Below are positions 9,314 to 20,100 of a DNA stretch of 64,000 nt, piece by piece. How positions within the stretch are numbered: position 1 is the stretch's first letter; every line of letters begins with the position of its first letter. The notes beneath the pieces are model-generated. The model did not search any database. It was not told the origin of the DNA and saw only the letters and a program-made list of their open reading frames with translations. Source of the stretch: Niastella yeongjuensis (GTDB lineage: Bacteria > Bacteroidota > Bacteroidia > Chitinophagales > Chitinophagaceae); contig NZ_FOCZ01000021.1 of NCBI RefSeq assembly GCF_900110245.1, forward strand, positions 1 through 64,000. The letters are read 5' to 3'. The position numbers were made by a program, and so were the translations under genes.

Positions 9314-12300
9314 TTATATTGAGACTTTCTCCACGTCATCGATTTCAAAAAGTTCATTATTGGCCCAGCCTGTCTTTTCTATTTCATCTGCAAGACTTTC
9401 AATGGTAGGCTTATTGAACAGCGTGGAAAGATTGAGGTTGATATTAAACTGTTTGTGGATCTGGCTCGCCAGTCGGATTGCCTTAAGGCTATGACCGCCG
9501 ATGTGAAAGAAATTATCCTTGGTACTAATTGTTTCTTTATTGAGAATTTCACGCCAGATCACTGCCAGCCGGATCTCTGTTTCAGTCACCGGTTCTACAT
9601 GTTCTGTCTCCCGGTTGAATGCTGTTGCTTCGTAGCCGGCCAATGCTTTCTTATCTGCTTTTCCATTTGGCAACAGGGGCATTTTTTGCAGCAATACATA
9701 TCGGGCAGGCTGCATATATACAGGCATGGTTTGCGCAAGACTGGCCCTTAGGTGTTGCAGATCAGGTTCCTCCCGGCACACCAGGTAGGCGACCAGCGAT
9801 TTTTCAGTTGTTTTTTGATCCTCATATTGCAGCACCACTGTTTCTTCAATTCCCGGCTGTTGCAGTAAGGCCGCCTCTATTTCGCCCGGTTCAACACGAA
9901 ATCCGCGGATCTTTAGCTGATTGTCTTTCCTTCCCACAATCTCCAGTTGTCCATCAGGCAATCTGCGACCCAGATCGCCGGTCCGGTACAACCGCTCCCC
10001 CTTGTGAAAAGGATTATCGGTAAAACGAATTGCCGTTTGTTCAGGCTGGTTGATATACCCCCTGCTCACCCCAACACCACTGGTCCAGATCTCTCCTACC
10101 ACACCTGTAGCACATAAACTGCCATCGGCCGAAACAACGTATTGCCGCATATTCTGAATAGTGTTACCGATCAACACTTTGTCTTCCAACAATCCGGTTG
10201 GCGGCACTTTGTAACAGGTTGTCACATCCGATGATTCGGTTTGCCCGTACGTATTGAAAATTTCCACCTCCGCATTTCCTTTATAGCATTTATTTACAAA
10301 ATAAGGGGTGAGCTTTTCGCCTGTCAGGATCAGCGTTTTAATACTACCCAGTGGCAGTTGTTCTTCATACAATAAATATTCATTCAGTTGGGAAGGTATA
10401 ATTTCCAGTATACGCACGTTGTTGGCATTGGCTTTCACCAGCAGCTGTTCTATGTTTGCCAGTTCTTCCTTATTGCACAGCAGTACCCGTCCACCGGTAA
10501 CCAGTGGTCCCCATAACTGCCAGATGCCACCCACAAAATGCAGTTCGGAGGTATGGCATAACACTTCTCCCTGCTGCAGATGCAACTGATTGAGCTTACT
10601 AAAAAGGTGATTGATCACCCCGCGATGCTCCAGCATACAGCCCTTGGGCCTTCCGGTAGAACCTGAGGTATATATTATATAACAAAGCTTATCAGGTGTA
10701 TTGATAGCCGGGGGATTATTTATACTGTATAATGCGGCATTGTTTTCAATTGCCGTAAAAGTTTTTTCGTCGATTATTACTTTACATCCGCAATCGGCGA
10801 GCATTTGATCGATGCGAACAGGAGGAGCTGCCGGATCAATCGGTACACAACCGGCGCCTGATTTCAATACGGCCAGGGTAGCCAGTACCGCCCGTTCGTT
10901 TCGTTCCAATTGTATTCCTACCAGGTCGTCGGCCAGAATCCCATATTGGCTGCGCAGGTAATGACCCAGCCTGTTGGCCTGTTCATTCAATTGCCGGTAA
11001 GTGAGTTCCGTATTTTCAAATACGAGCGCCACCACGTCGGGCGTTTTTGCTGCCTGCTCTTCAAACAGGCTGATGAGGGTATGCTGGCGCGGATAAGCAA
11101 CAGAGGTATCGTTGAACTCAGTTAGCAATTGGGTTCTTTCTTCCGGATGCAGGAAGTCTATATCTCCCGTAGTGCCCTGTGGGTGTTGTACCATCTGCCC
11201 GATTACCTGTTGCAGGTGATACTGGAGGCGCGCCATTTGCGTCTCCTCATACAACTGATCGTTATACACAAATTCTATCCGCATTGTTTCCTGCGGAATG
11301 ATCATCACCGACAGATCAAAATTGGTTTGCCAGTTCACTCCTGCATCGATCACTGTCAGGCCACCCGTTCCATGGGCATGCGCCATCTCCTGCACCGGGT
11401 AATTCTCAAATATTAAGATGTGATCGAATAAATTTTTTCCCGGCACACTGGCCGACTGTACCTCTATCAACTGGCTATACTGATAAGGTCTGCTTTGGAT
11501 AGCTTCCTGTTGAACTGCTTTCAACAGTTCTGCAATGCCTGTACTTTCCTGGATGCTAATTCTAACCGGTATGGTATTGACAAACAACCCGATCATATTC
11601 TCCACGCCTTCCAGTTCCTCGGGCCGGCCCGATACCACGGAGCCGAATACTACATCAGTTGTGTTATTGTATTTACTCAATACGATCGCCCAGGCCATTT
11701 GTATAAAGGTGTTCTCTGTTATGCCCAGACCGGCACACAAGGTCCTGATCGACTGCCGCACCTCGCCTTCAATAGTAAATGCACGTCTTCTTGGTTGCCA
11801 GTTGTTGCCCGGCTGCAACAACTTGTGTGGAATACTGGCAAGCGTTTCATAGCCGGCCAGATAATCCGTCCAATATGTCAGCGAAGTCCTTTGATCTGTT
11901 TTGTCCAGCCAGTCAATATATCGCGCATATGGATGCACTTTGGGCAGGGCAGGTTCCCGGCCCTGTTGAAGACTGTAGTAGATCTCAAAAAACTCTTTGA
12001 TCAAAATACCTACACACCAACCGTCCATTAAGATATGATGATGACTCCACACAAACTCATACCGCTCCTGGTCCAGCTTTGTCAGAGTGAGTCGCATCTG
12101 CGAACCCTGGTGCAAATCAAAACCCTTCGACCGGTCTGCGGCACGCAGGGCCTCTATGGAAAAATCAGGGTCTCTTGTTTTATCTTCATAGTGGAACCCA
12201 CCCGCCACTGTTTTCTTTACCAGTTGCAACGGCCTTTCTCCAAGCTCTCTACTAAAACAAGTGCGTAGTACCGCATGTCGCTGCACCAGCAGTTCATAAC

Positions 12301-15300
12301 TCCTGGCCAGTAACCCAAGGTCCAGCTCGCCTTGGACCCCATAACTCATCTGTTCAAAATACGCCCCGGCACGCGGGTTCATCAGCCACTGGTAATACAA
12401 CCCTTCCTGCAAGGGACTTAATGGATATACATCCTCTAGCTGTTCATCGCGGTTTAAGGACTCCCATTGCACCACACTTAGTTCTTTCCACGTGAGGTCT
12501 ACCGGTGTCAGTCGCTCGGTGGTTATTACCGACAGCTCCCTTATCAGTGCTTCCAGTTCCTGCCGGTATACCCCGGTCAGTTCTTCTATGGTTGATTGGT
12601 TATATTGTTTATTACTATAGCTTACCGACAACCGCAGTTTGCCCCCTACAGTAATACCTGTTACATCAAGCACCGTCTCCCGCTGCCGCTCCGCACTGAT
12701 GCGATTGCCTTGCGGTTCGCCCGATAATTCCCCTAGGGGATTATTTGCCCCTGCCGCTGTTCCGTCACCAAAATCACCCAGGTAATTAAAACTGATCTGT
12801 GGATCCGGACCATGTGTGCGTCCTTTTAAATATCGCAAAATGCCATAACCGATCCCTTTATTAGGGACCCGGTGCAGGTGCTCCTTGATGGCTATTAGCT
12901 GCGCGATCCGGTTGTCGCGGTAACTCAGGTCCAGTACAACAGGATACATCGTCGTAAACCAACCCACCGTACGGCTCAGATCGGTTTCGGCTCCTATATT
13001 TTCCCGCCCATGGCCTTCCACACTGATCAACAACCGGTCTATGCCCGTCATTGAGGACATGGCCAGCCCCAGCGCCGTTAATAAGATATCATTGGTTCCT
13101 GTATGGTATGCTTTATAACACCTGGTAAACAACTGCTCCGTCAACTGTTCATCGAGCATAAATGAACACGATGTCCGGTCCTTTTCCAGGTTGCTTCCTT
13201 CGCTATTGTCTATTCGAATTGAAGGATGGGGCTCAATCGCCAGCGAAGACCACCATGCTTCTTCCTGCTGCAACACAGCACTGTTGCTGTACTCTAATTG
13301 TTGCTGCATCCAGTACTTAAAAGAATCGGTCTTTAAGGGTAATTGCAGCGGCGAACCCGACAGAAACTGCTCATACAGGTTGCCCAGGTCTTCCAGCAGT
13401 ATACGCCACGAGACCCCGTCTGTTACCAGGTGATGGATCACCAGCAACAACCGGTCGGCTTCCGCACCCCGGAACAAACAGACCCGCAGCAGCGGACCTT
13501 CCTGCAGACGGATGCCCGATTGCACCTGCTCGCAGTGTTGTTCAAAGTTTTCCGGCGTCACGACTTCCACTATCTCGAAACCATACTGCTGCTCCCGGCC
13601 AAGATTTTCCTGTACCCATCCCTGGGCGGTTTGCCGGTACACCATCCGCAGTGTATCATGGTGTAATACCAGTTCATCGAGTGCGGCCCGCAAGGCGGCT
13701 TCAGACAATCTACCCTTGCTTTGTAATAAGATCGACTGGTTATAATGATGGCTGTTGCCACTGTTGTTGGCGAAAAACCATTGCTGTATTGGACTTAATG
13801 GTATAAGGCCTGTTACCAGTTCCTGGTTAATGGAACGACCACTGCTGCTAATGCGTGCTGCCAGTTCTTCCAGCACCGGGTATAACAGAACATCCTGGAT
13901 CGGCAGGGAGAATCCCTGTTGCTTCAGCCGTGCTACCACCTGGATCGATTTGATGGAATCACCGCCCAGCACAAAAAAATCATCCTGGATGCCTATGCGT
14001 TGCTTCTTTAACACCTCTTCACAAATCGCTATCAGCACCCGCTCTTCTTCGGTTCGTGGGGCTGTATAACCTGAACATCCGCCTAAAGCTACACCGGCGG
14101 GGTTAGGCAGATTACGTTTATCTATTTTTCCGTTGGTTGTCAGCGGCCACTCTGCCAGTTGCACAAAATGCGCAGGCACCATATAACCAGGTAGATAACC
14201 CAACAACCAGCTACGCAGTTCCTGTACCTGTAACGCTTTATTACCGATTACATAAGCCACCAGTTCCTTTGCACCTGCTTCATCGGCTTGTACCATTACC
14301 AAAGCAGCCTCCACGCCTTCATATGCCTGCAGCACTGTTTCTATTTCGCCTAACTCTATGCGATAGCCACGGATCTTAACCTGCTCATCCTTACGTCCGG
14401 TAAATACCAGGTTTCCATCGGGAAGCCATTTTCCCAAATCACCAGTACGATAGATCCTTTCTCCCGGCCGGAAAGGATCTGCTACAAATTTTTCCGCTGT
14501 CAGTTCCGGGCGGTTTAAATAGCCGCGCGCCAGTCCTGCACCACCAATGCAGATCTCGCCCACAGCACCAACCCCACAAAGGGAATCATGTTTATCGAGA
14601 ATGTAAATGCGATCGTTAGCGATCGGTTTACCAATGGGAATATTTCTGTAAGTAAATAAGGTCCCTTTATTGATCCGGAACAAACAGGTACAGATAGCTG
14701 CTTCGGTAGGTCCATATGCATTAAACAGGGTCCCTTTCTTTACAAACGCAGCCACATCATCGGGATTGGAAGGCTCACCCCCTACTATCAGCTTTTGCAG
14801 GGTATGCAGTTTATCTATTCGTAACTGATGTAAAAGGGCAGTCGGCAACCCGGCAATATCAATATTATTGTTTACGAGAAAGGCTTCAAGCAATGCCGGA
14901 TTCTTTTTATCCTCTTCTTTAATAATATGCATTTCGGCGCCTGCCACCGGGGCAGAGAATATTTCAAACACCGATACATCGAAGGATAAGGAATAGAATT
15001 GAAGAAACTTTTCCTTTTGTTTTATTTCATAAATGGCATTCATGGCCTGCATGGAATTGGCCAACGAGCCATGTTCTATCATCGCCCCTTTGGGCTGTCC
15101 GGTTGACCCGGATGTATAAATCACATAAGCCAGTTGATTGGCAGCGATGGAATCAGCAGATGGCACCTCCGTCTTCTTAAAATCATGTAGCTGAACATCA
15201 AGCGCAATAACTGCTCCTGCATAATACTCCAGGTCAAAAATATAATCAGTTTTTGTTATCAGTATTTTTATCCCGGTATCCTGCATTATAAATTCCTTTC

Positions 15301-17158
15301 TTGCTCTGGGATACTCGGGATCAATAGGAACATATACCCCACCGGCCTTTAAAATGCCGTAGGCAGCTATCATTACTTTATCAGACCTGTCTAACAACAC
15401 CCCTACCAGCTCTTCTTTGCCTATGTTACAATGCTCCCTCAAATAACCGGCAAGCAAATCGGACTGGTCATCCAGTTGCCGATACGTCAATCGGATATTG
15501 TCGAAAACCACCGCTATTGCATCGGGAATCCGGGCTACCTGTTTCCTGAATAATGCAATCACATTACCAGGTCCGTTAAATTCGACCGCCGTATCATTAA
15601 ATTCATGTAAGAGAAGATGTTTATCCTTTTCAGTGAGGTATTGCAATTGATGAACCGGTAAATCGGGCGCTCTGACTGCTGCCGCCAGCAATTGTTCAAA
15701 ATGCGTTGTCAATTGTGTTATGTTACCAACACTATACACATCGGGGTTATAAATGACCCGCAGGTCCAGGGTGTCTCCGGTTTCCACAAAATTCAGCACC
15801 AGATCAAACGCACCTATATAGCGGGCAGCGCCCTGGTATTTCCCGATTGCCAACCCCTGCAGATCCTGCAGGGCATTGTTATCTGCGTTTTGCAGCAATA
15901 CCTGTATGTCGAATAAAGGATTGCGGCTTACATCCCGCTGCAGCTGCAACGCCTCTACCAGTTCATCGAAAGGATACGACTGGTGTTCAAATGCCCCTGC
16001 TACCAGTTCCTTTACCAGTTGCAATATTTCGTTAAACGGATCCCCATCTTTAAACTGAGCCCGTAAAGCCAGGGTATTGGCATAAAACCCTATCTGGTTT
16101 TCCAGATTGGCATGCTGCCGCCCGGCAACAGGACTGCCAATAATGATATCCGTTTGACCGGTGTATCGATAGCACAGCGCATAAGCCGTTGCCAGCAATC
16201 CCATATACAGGGTTGCGCGCTGTTTGTGGCAATATACTTTGAGGGCCTTAGTAGTAGATGCCTCCATCATTTTACTGTAGAATGCACCATTGTACGTTTT
16301 AACGGCAGGGCGGATGTGATCGGATGGTAATTGCAATACCGGCAGTTCCCCTTCAAATTGCTGCAACCACCAGGCTTTATGAGCCGGTTCGCCTTCATTG
16401 AGCTGCTGCTGCCATACCACATAATCTTTATACTGAATAGGCAGTGGCGGCAATGGATCTACTGTGCCGTTCACATACGTATTATACAATGAAATTATTT
16501 CACGGATCAGGATATTGATCGACCACCCATCGCTGATGATGTGATGTACCACATAGGCAAAGACCCATTGATCGTTTTGTACCCGGTACAGATACAACCG
16601 CACCAGCATGGCATCCAGTTTAAACGGCCTGTTGAGGTCTGCCTGTAATAACCGCGGCAATCCTTCCTCGGGCGTTTTTTCCTGACGAAGGTCGTGGTAT
16701 ACCAAACGCGGCTGTGAGATAGCTGCAGGTAGAATGAATTGACGAATCTCTCCCGCCTCGTTTTCGCGGAATACAGTGCGCAGACTTTCATGACGCCGCA
16801 TCACTTCGTAACAGGATCGCTCCAGCGCTTTTTGATCGAGATTGCCTTCGAACCGGTACACGCCAGACATATTATAGGCAATGCTGGCCTGTTCGGTCTG
16901 ACTTACTACCCAAAGCCTGCGTTGTGCGGCCGACAGCGGGTAAGACAACTGTTCATCTGCCCGGGGGATCTGCGCCCCTGCGCCATTTGTTTTTTTGTAC
17001 GTATCTATAAAACTGATCAGCTCGTCCTTATGCGCTTTGATAGTAGCCAGCAATTCCTGATTTAAAGTGCCCTTTGGTGCCTTTACATCAAGGCTGCCAT
17101 CAACAACCCGGACAGTAACGTTTAATGCTTTCAGTTTTTCAAACAAATCGGCAATCAT
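9314..17158 (-). CDS. Two-module NRPS, TubCdd-C-A-T-E-C-A-T, second A domain lacks the usual Asp
   Basis: A 2614-aa NRPS. Order: TubC-like docking (1-58), C (HHIISDGWS near 208), A (near 684), T (GGDSIKS near 1065), E (HHLVTDG near 1242), D-accepting-type C (HHHILMDGW near 1707), A (YTSGSTG near 2165), T (GGHSLKA near 2550). The first A pocket reads DVFAIGAICK by eye, largely non-polar and without a code I recognise. The E domain should convert that residue to D. The second A pocket reads VGWEITTDVK. The Asp that normally binds the substrate alpha-amino group is Val, and YGPTE is YGQTE; this suggests a substrate that is not a standard alpha-amino acid, and the acidic Glu and Asp suggest a basic side chain. 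Its ATG overlaps the previous gene's stop (ATGA) and its C-terminus ends DVEKVSI. Confidence 0.95.
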   Translation of the reverse strand: MIADLFEKLKALNVTVRVVDGSLDVKAPKGTLNQELLATIKAHKDELISFIDTYKKTNGAGAQIPRADEQLSYPLSAAQRRLWVVSQTEQASIAYNMSGVYRFEGNLDQKALERSCYEVMRRHESLRTVFRENEAGEIRQFILPAAISQPRLVYHDLRQEKTPEEGLPRLLQADLNRPFKLDAMLVRLYLYRVQNDQWVFAYVVHHIISDGWSINILIREIISLYNTYVNGTVDPLPPLPIQYKDYVVWQQQLNEGEPAHKAWWLQQFEGELPVLQLPSDHIRPAVKTYNGAFYSKMMEASTTKALKVYCHKQRATLYMGLLATAYALCYRYTGQTDIIIGSPVAGRQHANLENQIGFYANTLALRAQFKDGDPFNEILQLVKELVAGAFEHQSYPFDELVEALQLQRDVSRNPLFDIQVLLQNADNNALQDLQGLAIGKYQGAARYIGAFDLVLNFVETGDTLDLRVIYNPDVYSVGNITQLTTHFEQLLAAAVRAPDLPVHQLQYLTEKDKHLLLHEFNDTAVEFNGPGNVIALFRKQVARIPDAIAVVFDNIRLTYRQLDDQSDLLAGYLREHCNIGKEELVGVLLDRSDKVMIAAYGILKAGGVYVPIDPEYPRARKEFIMQDTGIKILITKTDYIFDLEYYAGAVIALDVQLHDFKKTEVPSADSIAANQLAYVIYTSGSTGQPKGAMIEHGSLANSMQAMNAIYEIKQKEKFLQFYSLSFDVSVFEIFSAPVAGAEMHIIKEEDKKNPALLEAFLVNNNIDIAGLPTALLHQLRIDKLHTLQKLIVGGEPSNPDDVAAFVKKGTLFNAYGPTEAAICTCLFRINKGTLFTYRNIPIGKPIANDRIYILDKHDSLCGVGAVGEICIGGAGLARGYLNRPELTAEKFVADPFRPGERIYRTGDLGKWLPDGNLVFTGRKDEQVKIRGYRIELGEIETVLQAYEGVEAALVMVQADEAGAKELVAYVIGNKALQVQELRSWLLGYLPGYMVPAHFVQLAEWPLTTNGKIDKRNLPNPAGVALGGCSGYTAPRTEEERVLIAICEEVLKKQRIGIQDDFFVLGGDSIKSIQVVARLKQQGFSLPIQDVLLYPVLEELAARISSSGRSINQELVTGLIPLSPIQQWFFANNSGNSHHYNQSILLQSKGRLSEAALRAALDELVLHHDTLRMVYRQTAQGWVQENLGREQQYGFEIVEVVTPENFEQHCEQVQSGIRLQEGPLLRVCLFRGAEADRLLLVIHHLVTDGVSWRILLEDLGNLYEQFLSGSPLQLPLKTDSFKYWMQQQLEYSNSAVLQQEEAWWSSLAIEPHPSIRIDNSEGSNLEKDRTSCSFMLDEQLTEQLFTRCYKAYHTGTNDILLTALGLAMSSMTGIDRLLISVEGHGRENIGAETDLSRTVGWFTTMYPVVLDLSYRDNRIAQLIAIKEHLHRVPNKGIGYGILRYLKGRTHGPDPQISFNYLGDFGDGTAAGANNPLGELSGEPQGNRISAERQRETVLDVTGITVGGKLRLSVSYSNKQYNQSTIEELTGVYRQELEALIRELSVITTERLTPVDLTWKELSVVQWESLNRDEQLEDVYPLSPLQEGLYYQWLMNPRAGAYFEQMSYGVQGELDLGLLARSYELLVQRHAVLRTCFSRELGERPLQLVKKTVAGGFHYEDKTRDPDFSIEALRAADRSKGFDLHQGSQMRLTLTKLDQERYEFVWSHHHILMDGWCVGILIKEFFEIYYSLQQGREPALPKVHPYARYIDWLDKTDQRTSLTYWTDYLAGYETLASIPHKLLQPGNNWQPRRRAFTIEGEVRQSIRTLCAGLGITENTFIQMAWAIVLSKYNNTTDVVFGSVVSGRPEELEGVENMIGLFVNTIPVRISIQESTGIAELLKAVQQEAIQSRPYQYSQLIEVQSASVPGKNLFDHILIFENYPVQEMAHAHGTGGLTVIDAGVNWQTNFDLSVMIIPQETMRIEFVYNDQLYEETQMARLQYHLQQVIGQMVQHPQGTTGDIDFLHPEERTQLLTEFNDTSVAYPRQHTLISLFEEQAAKTPDVVALVFENTELTYRQLNEQANRLGHYLRSQYGILADDLVGIQLERNERAVLATLAVLKSGAGCVPIDPAAPPVRIDQMLADCGCKVIIDEKTFTAIENNAALYSINNPPAINTPDKLCYIIYTSGSTGRPKGCMLEHRGVINHLFSKLNQLHLQQGEVLCHTSELHFVGGIWQLWGPLVTGGRVLLCNKEELANIEQLLVKANANNVRILEIIPSQLNEYLLYEEQLPLGSIKTLILTGEKLTPYFVNKCYKGNAEVEIFNTYGQTESSDVTTCYKVPPTGLLEDKVLIGNTIQNMRQYVVSADGSLCATGVVGEIWTSGVGVSRGYINQPEQTAIRFTDNPFHKGERLYRTGDLGRRLPDGQLEIVGRKDNQLKIRGFRVEPGEIEAALLQQPGIEETVVLQYEDQKTTEKSLVAYLVCREEPDLQHLRASLAQTMPVYMQPARYVLLQKMPLLPNGKADKKALAGYEATAFNRETEHVEPVTETEIRLAVIWREILNKETISTKDNFFHIGGHSLKAIRLASQIHKQFNINLNLSTLFNKPTIESLADEIEKTGWANNELFEIDDVEKVSI
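11900..14065 (-). repeat. Direct repeat copy B: T-E-C segment of the 2614-aa NRPS
   Basis: Second copy of the T-E-C segment. For example, 13191-13433 and 5295-5537 encode the same stretch with very few substitutions, and only a few residues differ across the epimerase core. The adenylation domains on either side are unrelated in pocket residues between the two genes. This points to recent duplication or gene conversion. Confidence 0.85.
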
Positions 17159-20100
17159 ATCAAAAAGTTTTCAGTATCGCTAATGTCTTCTGTTGTATAC
17201 AGATCACCACTGGCCCATTTAATTTTATCTATTTCATTCGAGATCGCTTCGATGGTAGGCTCAACAAATACATTCCTGATATTCAGCGTAAGGTTCATTT
17301 CCCGTTGTACCCGGTTTACAAAAGCCCCCACCGACAGGGAGTTGGCACCCAACTCAAACAGATCATCGCGTATACTTATGCTGCCGGTATTTAAAATGGA
17401 CCGCCATATTTTTTCCACCTGCACCTGCGTTGAAGTGGCGGGCGGTATAGCGGGCAACAAAGCATCATTTTCGCTTGCCGATGGCCGCGGCAGTGCCTTC
17501 CGGTCAATCTTGCCATTACTGTTCAACGGAAAGGATCCAAGGACCATAAAATGCCCCGGTATCATATAGGCAGGCAATCTGCCTTTGAGGTATTCTTTTA
17601 TTTCATTGATCGCCGGTAGCTCATCAGCCAACAGGTAGGCGCAAAGCTGGTTCATACCGGCTGCATCGTTGTAGATATCTACTATGGCGCCTTTTATATT
17701 TTCATGCTTTTGCAGCACGCTTTCAATCTCTCCCAACTCAACACGGAAACCCCTTATTTTTACCTGGTTGTCTTTTCTTCCCAGAAATTCCATATTGCCA
17801 TCAGGTAGTAACCTGCCAAGATCGCCGGTCTTGTACATAATTCCACCGGGTCGATCACCAAACGGATCTGGTTTAAAAGCGGCGGCTGTTTTCTCCGGAT
17901 CATTGGCATATCCCCTTGCCACGCCTACCCCGCCAATGTATAATTCGCCCGCCACTCCTTTGGGAACCGGCTGCAGGTTATCATCGAGAATGTAAAATGT
18001 ATTATTCTTTATCGGCTTGCCATAGGGAATGCTGCTCCACGACTGATGTACCTCATTAATAGGATAATAGTTAGACCACACAGTTGCCTCTGTGGCGCCT
18101 CCTAAACTTATCAGTTCCGCACTCGGAAAATAAGGCCGGATACGGTCCGGCAGGTGTACAGGGATCCAGTCGCCACTCAGGAATACCAGCCGCAGGTCGT
18201 GTTGTACAAAATCATCTTTCGCGGCTTCCAGCTCACCAATAAGATAGTTCATAGTGGTAGGAACGGAATCCCAGAAAGTGATCCGTTCTTCCTTCAATAA
18301 TTTTTTCAATGTATCAACCTGCTGTACTTCTTCATTTCGGGCAATCACTACAGTTCCACCGGCTGCCAGCATCCCAAACACATCGTACACCGATAAATCA
18401 AAACACATGGAGGTAATAAACAAAAGCCGGTCATTGGCGCTAATCCTAAAAGTATCATTTACCCATTCAACCAGGTTAACTGCCGAATGGTGTTCAATCA
18501 TCACGCCTTTGGGTTTACCGGTAGAACCGGATGTATAGATCGTATAAGCAAGTTCGTAGCTATCGTGTATTATACCTGGATTCTCTTTACTAAAAGTAGA
18601 TAACGCGATCTCGTCAATCCTGACAAGCTGCATTCCTTCCACCTTATTACCAGCAAGAGAGGCTGCATCTATAACTATGATTGTAACGCCCGAATTACGT
18701 GCAATGTATTCCTGTCTGTCTGCCGGATACTCAGGATCGATGGGCACATAGGCGGCACCTGTTTTCAGAATGCCATACATCCCAATGATCATGTCGAAAC
18801 TGCGCGACACATACAAACCGATATTATCTCCTGCTTTCACGCCATTGGCCAGCAGGCAGGCCGCGAGCTGGTTAGCCCGTTCGTTTAAGACTTTGTAACT
18901 AAAGCTGATCCCATCCTGCCTCAGGGCAATGGCATCGGGTGTTTTGGCTACCTGTATTTCAAACAGTTTATCAAGCGTTAGTTCGACTGCATATGGAGCC
19001 TGGGTGGCATTAAAGTTTACCAGTATTTCCTGGCGCTCCTGGGCTGTCAATATATTCAGTGAAGCCAGGGGCGTATGTATATCTTTTGCAAAAGTTTCAA
19101 GTATCCGCACATAAATATTCAGCGCATACCGTACATCTTCCTCATTAAAGTAACCCGGCGCATATTTGATCCTTGCCGTAAACCGGTCGAGCGTTTTGCT
19201 CACTTCCACATCAAATAAGGTATTCGTCATTTCGTTCGATAGCTCCAACTCCGGGTCGTGGCTTCCTGCCTCCAGGATATTTATAAAATCATTCCCACTT
19301 ATTTTAGAAAACGTATGAAAGTCGGTATAATTTAAAAGGGTATCAAAAACCGGGTTGCCAAAGCTGGTCTTCTCACCAATCATTGCGGCGATCTCGCTTA
19401 AGTGTATCTCATAAGGCTTAACACCGCTGAGATAATTATTTACCTGCTGTAAGAGCGATAAAACATCAACCTGCTGATCAAACCGGACCCGAATAGGAAT
19501 GGTAGTCAAAAAACAGCCCAGCATACTTTCTCCGCCTTCTATTTCCGGTCTTTCATGAGTAACGATGCCGGTTACAATATCATCTTCTGCACACACAATA
19601 TGCAGCAGGCAAATATGCGCCGCCACACAAATTGCTTTAAACGACAACTGGTAATAAGCAGCCAGCCGGGTCAGGTCTTTTAGTAACTGTTCATCAATGG
19701 TGGTATTCACCTTCCGCATACCACCGGCCTCACTTATCCTCACTCCTTTATAGTTGAAGGGCAATTTATTCCTGGTATAACCCTGTAGCAGGTTCTTCCA
19801 GTAGTCCTCTATGCCTTTTACCCGCTTTCTGCCTAAACAAATAGCACAATAATCTTTATAGCTATAGGGCAACAGTGGCAGCGTTCCACTGTCCGCATTC
19901 ATAATCTCGGTTTTAAAAACCGCCATGCTCCAACCGTCTAATAAAGCATGGTGAACACTGTAGGTTATAAAGTAGGTATCATCGGCTAACCTGAACAAAT
20001 TAACGCGCCACAACAACTCACCGTCAAAAGTCAACCTTATGTTCAGGTCTTCCCCGATATATTCTTTAAGCCGATTTTTCTGTTCGCTATCCGGCAACCC

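Noticed and set aside
11495-12031. 178-codon plus-strand open frame within the NRPS region
   Set aside because: It is antisense to conserved C-domain sequence, and its composition is that of a shadow frame.
12025-12055. HHHxxxDG motif in two condensation domains (also near 4127-4153), as in the beta-lactam-forming C domain of NocB
   Set aside because: An extra His before HHxxxDG is common in ordinary D-accepting C domains, and both copies sit directly after an epimerase, so normal condensation explains them.
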